Assembly: GCF_900547205.1 (NCBI RefSeq)
Contig: NZ_URFY01000018.1
Location: 11,846 to 75,845, forward strand
DNA length: 64,000 nt
DNA from: an uncultured Bacteroides sp.
GTDB lineage: Bacteria > Bacteroidota > Bacteroidia > Bacteroidales > Bacteroidaceae
Direction: 5' to 3'
Shown here: positions 60,539 through 64,000 of the stretch, in pieces
Position numbering within the stretch: the first letter of the stretch is position 1
Layout of the letters: each line of letters opens with the position of its first letter
Translations under genes and position numbers: made by a program
Notes under the pieces: model-generated
What the model saw: the letters and a program-made list of their open reading frames with translations, nothing else
Told to the model about the DNA's origin: nothing
The model's database searches: none

Positions 60539-63500
60539 TTATATATAGTTTATACGTATATGCAGGACGTGTTCTCTTTTCTCTATCGCATACTTTTTCA
60601 AAACACCCGGTCCGCAACTGCTATTGCCCAATCCGAGTACGGCTGCATCCAAACTTAGGATGACTTCCGGACGCGGTTTCAAATTGCAATCATGGGTTTC
60701 TTTATATAAGTCTTGCGGAGTATAGTGCAATGCAGATGCGGAAAATGCATTATCTACCGCGTCGATGCGAATACCTTTATTACGTTTATCCGTCAGCATG
60801 ATGTAGCGAACATCTTCTTTATTACCACTATCCTGCGGACGAGGATAATGTACATATTGGTCTGCTACCGTTCCTTTCCATAATCCTACGGCTGTTGAAG
60901 TTTTACGGTCAGGATAGTTATCTTGCGGCCCTCTTCCATACCAGGCAAACGTGTCATAGGACGGAGCTAAACAGAAGGCAATCCCCAATCGAGGTAGCTC
61001 CGGCAATTCTCCCTGCGGCAAGAAAGTAGTCTTCAAGTCAATCGTTCCATCAGAAAATGCTGTATATACATAATCTGTCTGTACCGAACCTTTAAGGTAT
61101 GCGTTTCGGGTACGAACATTTATGACGACGGCCCCATCTGCACGCACCTCATGCTTGAACGATTCCAGACTAACTTGCGGAGCATCCATACCATGTAGCT
61201 TCCAGTCTTTTGCCAACCAATTACCGAAACTCTTATCATTATCTGTCGGTGCACGGAAAACTTGTGTTATCGGTTGCACAGTGAAATCCGACGGATGTGC
61301 CAGCATCTCCTTACCATTATATATAAGCGAAGCCAAAGCGCCCGATGTCTTATCCCAAGCGGCAGAAAAACTGCGTCCTTTAATGGTTAAGAAATTGCGT
61401 TCATCCTGTATTTGCAACCGCCCTTTATTCTCTGTTTCTGTATCCGAAGAGATTAATTCACCTTCCTTCAAACAGAATTGTTCCCAAGTGACCTCATGCC
61501 CCGCTTTCGCCCAAGAAGCATCAGACTTCAGAACAATACTGATTTTTAATTGATAATCGGAAGCAGTCTTTCCTGATAAAGAACGGAAAGCGGGTAAAGT
61601 CACACTTCCTGTTTCTCCCGGATTAACTTTCGGCAATACAATTTCTCCCCGTTCCTTTACTTTTCCATCCTCCGACAATGTCCACATACAACGATACTGT
61701 GACAAATCAATGTGATGATTCCGGTTGGTCACTTTCAATATGCCACCCTCCGTCGGGCACTCTCCACTCTCAACTTCCCACTCTCCATTTATCTTCAACT
61801 CTACCGGAGCATACACCTTCTTCACTTCCCAGTATTTCGGAGTCGTCTCTCGGTCGCTCATCAACAGGCCGTTAAAGCAGAAAGCTTTCAGATTCGGTTT
61901 GTCGCCGAAGTCACCACCATAAGCCACCATCCTGCGACCGTCCGACAAGGTTTTATAAATCCCCTGATCTACCCAATCCCAGATAAATCCGCCCAACATA
62001 CGGGGATTACTATATATCTCATCCCAATATTCTTTGAAATTACCCAAAGCATTTCCCATAGAATGAGCATATTCGCTCGTCAGTACCGGACGGTCATCAT
62101 TGGTACGTTCCGCTATTTCCAGTAATCTTTCCCAACGGGCATTCTCTGCTCGTTCTTTATCTTCTCCCTCAGCAATGCCGGGATTCAGGTATTCTTGTTT
62201 CACCCGGGTATAAAAACGACTGATAACATCCACTGTCTTAGGGTCCGGATTGCCATCAACGCCCTGTGCTCCTTCATAATGCACCGGACGCGTCGGATCA
62301 AAGTCATGCAGCCATGCCGAAATCGCAGCAAAGTTGGGTCCGTAACCACTTTCGTTTCCCATACTCCACATTACGATAGAAGGATAATTCTTATCGCGTT
62401 CCGCCATACGGACAGCACGGTCTAAAAATGCAGCGTGCCAATCGGGAGTGCTTGCCAATGTACCGCGCAATCCGTGTTCTTCGATGTCGGCCTCATCCAT
62501 GACATAAAGTCCCAGACTATCACATAATTCATACCAACGACTCACATTCGGATAATGGCTTGTACGAACCGCGTTTATATTAGCCTGCTTCATGAGCAGA
62601 ATATCTTGTAGCATCCGCTCCTCACTCATCACACGCGCTGTCCGCGGATCATGCTCATGACGATTCACCCCCCGAAAACGAACCGGATTGCCATTGACCA
62701 GCAATTGCCCGCTTTTAATTTCTATAGCACGAAAACCTACTGATTGTTCCACCTGTTCCAAGACCTGACCATCGCCATTCTGCAATGTCAAATGCAATTT
62801 GTATAAATATGGAGTTTCCGCAGTCCACTTCTCGGGTGATTTAATTTCTGCCATAAGACGCCCCATCTTACGAGGTCCGCGTTGCGGATACCATTCATTC
62901 ATCCGGCTCGCCTTATGCTCCAAATCAAGGATATCTTCCACATCACCTTTCAATGTCGCCACTTCTTTTCCGGTAGCATCTATCAATACTCCTTTTATCG
63001 CATAACCTTTTCCATTCAACCCTCTATATACACTGAACTGCGGATCGACCTGCAATATGAAATCCTGATAATTGCCGGCAGATGCAGGAAGGGTGCGCAC
63101 CGCATAATCACGAATACGAATATCCGGCGTATGCACCAGATGAATGCTGCGATGAATGCCGCCAAAACGCCAAAAGTCCTGATCTTCCAGATAGGAGCCA
63201 TCACTATAACGATAAACTTCCAGTGCAATCTGATTCTCTCCAGATTTCAGATATCTCGTGATATTAAACTCGCTAGGCTCCATACTACCTTGACTATACC
63301 CTACCCGCTCGCCATTTATCCAAACATAAAAAGCACTCATCACCCCCTCGAAACGAAGGAATGTCTGTCCTTTTGCCTCCCATCCTACAGGCAATGCAAA
63401 TGAACGGCGATACTGACCCACCGGATTCCGTTCTTTATAAGTTGTATAATCAGCTTTCGGTTCTCCCATCACCCTCGGCGGATCTATCTTAAACGGATAA

Positions 63501-63841
63501 CCAGCCGATACGTAAATAGGTATGCCATATCCGTTTACCTCCCAATTTGCGGGTACAGGAAAGTCTATCCAATTCTCGTCATTAAACCCCGTCTGAAAGA
63601 AATCAACGATTCTCTCGTCGGGCACCGGAGTCCACCGGAACTTCCATGTACCGTCAAGACATATGGAACAATCTCCTTTCTGTGTAGTGAAAGGTATAAA
63701 TGCGGCCCTAGCCGGTTCACGATTAATCTGAAGGACATGATGGTTTTCCCAATCATGTGCAGTTTGTGCTAAAGTAGAACCAGGTAGAAGTATCCCCAGT
63801 AATAAAGTATATATTTTCATTCTTCGTTCTTTTTTCTTCAT
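60539..63841 (-). CDS. Exported LacZ-type beta-galactosidase, family GH2
   Basis: An 1100-residue exported enzyme. The signal peptide is MKIYTLLLGILLPGSTLAQ, so a start at Met8 (63820) is about as likely as 63841. LacZ-like domains are in order: jelly roll (VGQYRRSFALPVGWEAKGQTFLRFEGVMSAFYVWING), immunoglobulin domain, TIM barrel with acid/base E497 (WSMGNESGYG) and nucleophile E590 (LTSEYAHSMGN), linker domain, and the beta-galactosidase small-chain domain (about 810-1095; AWYGRGPQDNYPDRK). The close match around both glutamates supports beta-galactosidase activity. In RG-II side chain B a beta-linked galactose is present; the equivalent B. thetaiotaomicron gene (BT_0993 from memory) fits. 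Confidence 0.9.
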   Translation of the reverse strand: MKKKERRMKIYTLLLGILLPGSTLAQTAHDWENHHVLQINREPARAAFIPFTTQKGDCSICLDGTWKFRWTPVPDERIVDFFQTGFNDENWIDFPVPANWEVNGYGIPIYVSAGYPFKIDPPRVMGEPKADYTTYKERNPVGQYRRSFALPVGWEAKGQTFLRFEGVMSAFYVWINGERVGYSQGSMEPSEFNITRYLKSGENQIALEVYRYSDGSYLEDQDFWRFGGIHRSIHLVHTPDIRIRDYAVRTLPASAGNYQDFILQVDPQFSVYRGLNGKGYAIKGVLIDATGKEVATLKGDVEDILDLEHKASRMNEWYPQRGPRKMGRLMAEIKSPEKWTAETPYLYKLHLTLQNGDGQVLEQVEQSVGFRAIEIKSGQLLVNGNPVRFRGVNRHEHDPRTARVMSEERMLQDILLMKQANINAVRTSHYPNVSRWYELCDSLGLYVMDEADIEEHGLRGTLASTPDWHAAFLDRAVRMAERDKNYPSIVMWSMGNESGYGPNFAAISAWLHDFDPTRPVHYEGAQGVDGNPDPKTVDVISRFYTRVKQEYLNPGIAEGEDKERAENARWERLLEIAERTNDDRPVLTSEYAHSMGNALGNFKEYWDEIYSNPRMLGGFIWDWVDQGIYKTLSDGRRMVAYGGDFGDKPNLKAFCFNGLLMSDRETTPKYWEVKKVYAPVELKINGEWEVESGECPTEGGILKVTNRNHHIDLSQYRCMWTLSEDGKVKERGEIVLPKVNPGETGSVTLPAFRSLSGKTASDYQLKISIVLKSDASWAKAGHEVTWEQFCLKEGELISSDTETENKGRLQIQDERNFLTIKGRSFSAAWDKTSGALASLIYNGKEMLAHPSDFTVQPITQVFRAPTDNDKSFGNWLAKDWKLHGMDAPQVSLESFKHEVRADGAVVINVRTRNAYLKGSVQTDYVYTAFSDGTIDLKTTFLPQGELPELPRLGIAFCLAPSYDTFAWYGRGPQDNYPDRKTSTAVGLWKGTVADQYVHYPRPQDSGNKEDVRYIMLTDKRNKGIRIDAVDNAFSASALHYTPQDLYKETHDCNLKPRPEVILSLDAAVLGLGNSSCGPGVLKKYAIEKREHVLHIRINYI

Positions 63842-64000
63842 ATCAAATAGACGGATGAAATGTTATTTTGTACCCTTATCGATTCGAGGAAATATGTAAG
63901 CACAGCAGAAAGCGAGATTGTTTTCCTTAAAAGCTATGATTAAAATAACGTGAGTTCGATATAAGATTAAAATTATTTTTCTGATTATTAGGAACATAGC
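63842..64000. other. Upstream region of the GH2 pair, no gene seen
   Basis: This AT-rich stretch to the right edge should hold the promoter of the two GH2 genes. No standard TAnnTTTG box is evident on the minus strand within it, which would fit control by a dedicated activator or a start further right. Confidence 0.4.

Overview
The window looks like a chromosome segment of a gut Bacteroides, probably from the B. thetaiotaomicron group. The signs are promoters of the Bacteroides type (-7 TAnnTTTG, -33 TTTG/TTG), two hybrid two-component regulators that fuse a sensor kinase to an AraC-type DNA-binding domain, ECF sigma/FecR pairs, TonB-dependent receptors, and many exported glycoside hydrolases. 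No rRNA, CRISPR array or complete insertion sequence was found.

Left part (1-10.3 kb): the first 340 bases are the start of a tyrosine recombinase read leftwards, beside a tRNA-Gly(CCC) gene, so an integrative element probably lies to the left. A small secreted lipocalin-like protein follows. Then comes a rightward efflux operon (TolC, HlyD, two ABC-2 permeases, no ATPase gene) and a hybrid two-component regulator that has no carbohydrate locus beside it.

Redox block (10.3-19 kb, leftward): a five-gene operon encodes two ferredoxin-tailed aldo/keto reductases, a fused NapH/NapG-like membrane polyferredoxin, a DUF1893 protein and a TonB-dependent receptor. A metallo-beta-lactamase-fold gene further upstream carries almost the same 27-bp upstream site at the same distance from its -7 box, so the two units are probably co-regulated. 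A striking 31-bp inverted repeat encloses four tandem 21-bp palindromic units at 18.8-19.0 kb.

Middle (19-35.5 kb): a FecI/FecR/TonB receptor system without SusD, an exported M20 amidohydrolase, a HicAB toxin-antitoxin pair with a clear promoter/operator, a FucP-like sugar permease, a DUF3098 protein, a large DUF2723 membrane protein, a membrane-bound TPR regulator, a HAD phosphatase, a split ThrE exporter with a DUF6064 protein, and an ECF sigma factor with a stub anti-sigma factor.

Right part (35.6-64 kb, almost all leftward): a pectin-type carbohydrate locus. It holds a beta-helix/DUF6298 protein, a PL1-like pectate lyase, a second hybrid two-component regulator, and an operon of GH106 rhamnosidase, SGNH acetylesterase, DUF5703 protein and GH2 enzyme. 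A TlpA-like lipoprotein, a broken DUF3791 toxin-antitoxin-like gene and a pair of GH2 enzymes follow. From memory, content and order match the part of the B. thetaiotaomicron rhamnogalacturonan-II system that dismantles side chain B (around BT_0979-BT_0993). That identification is inference and needs alignment. No SusC/SusD pair lies in the window; it presumably lies to the right.
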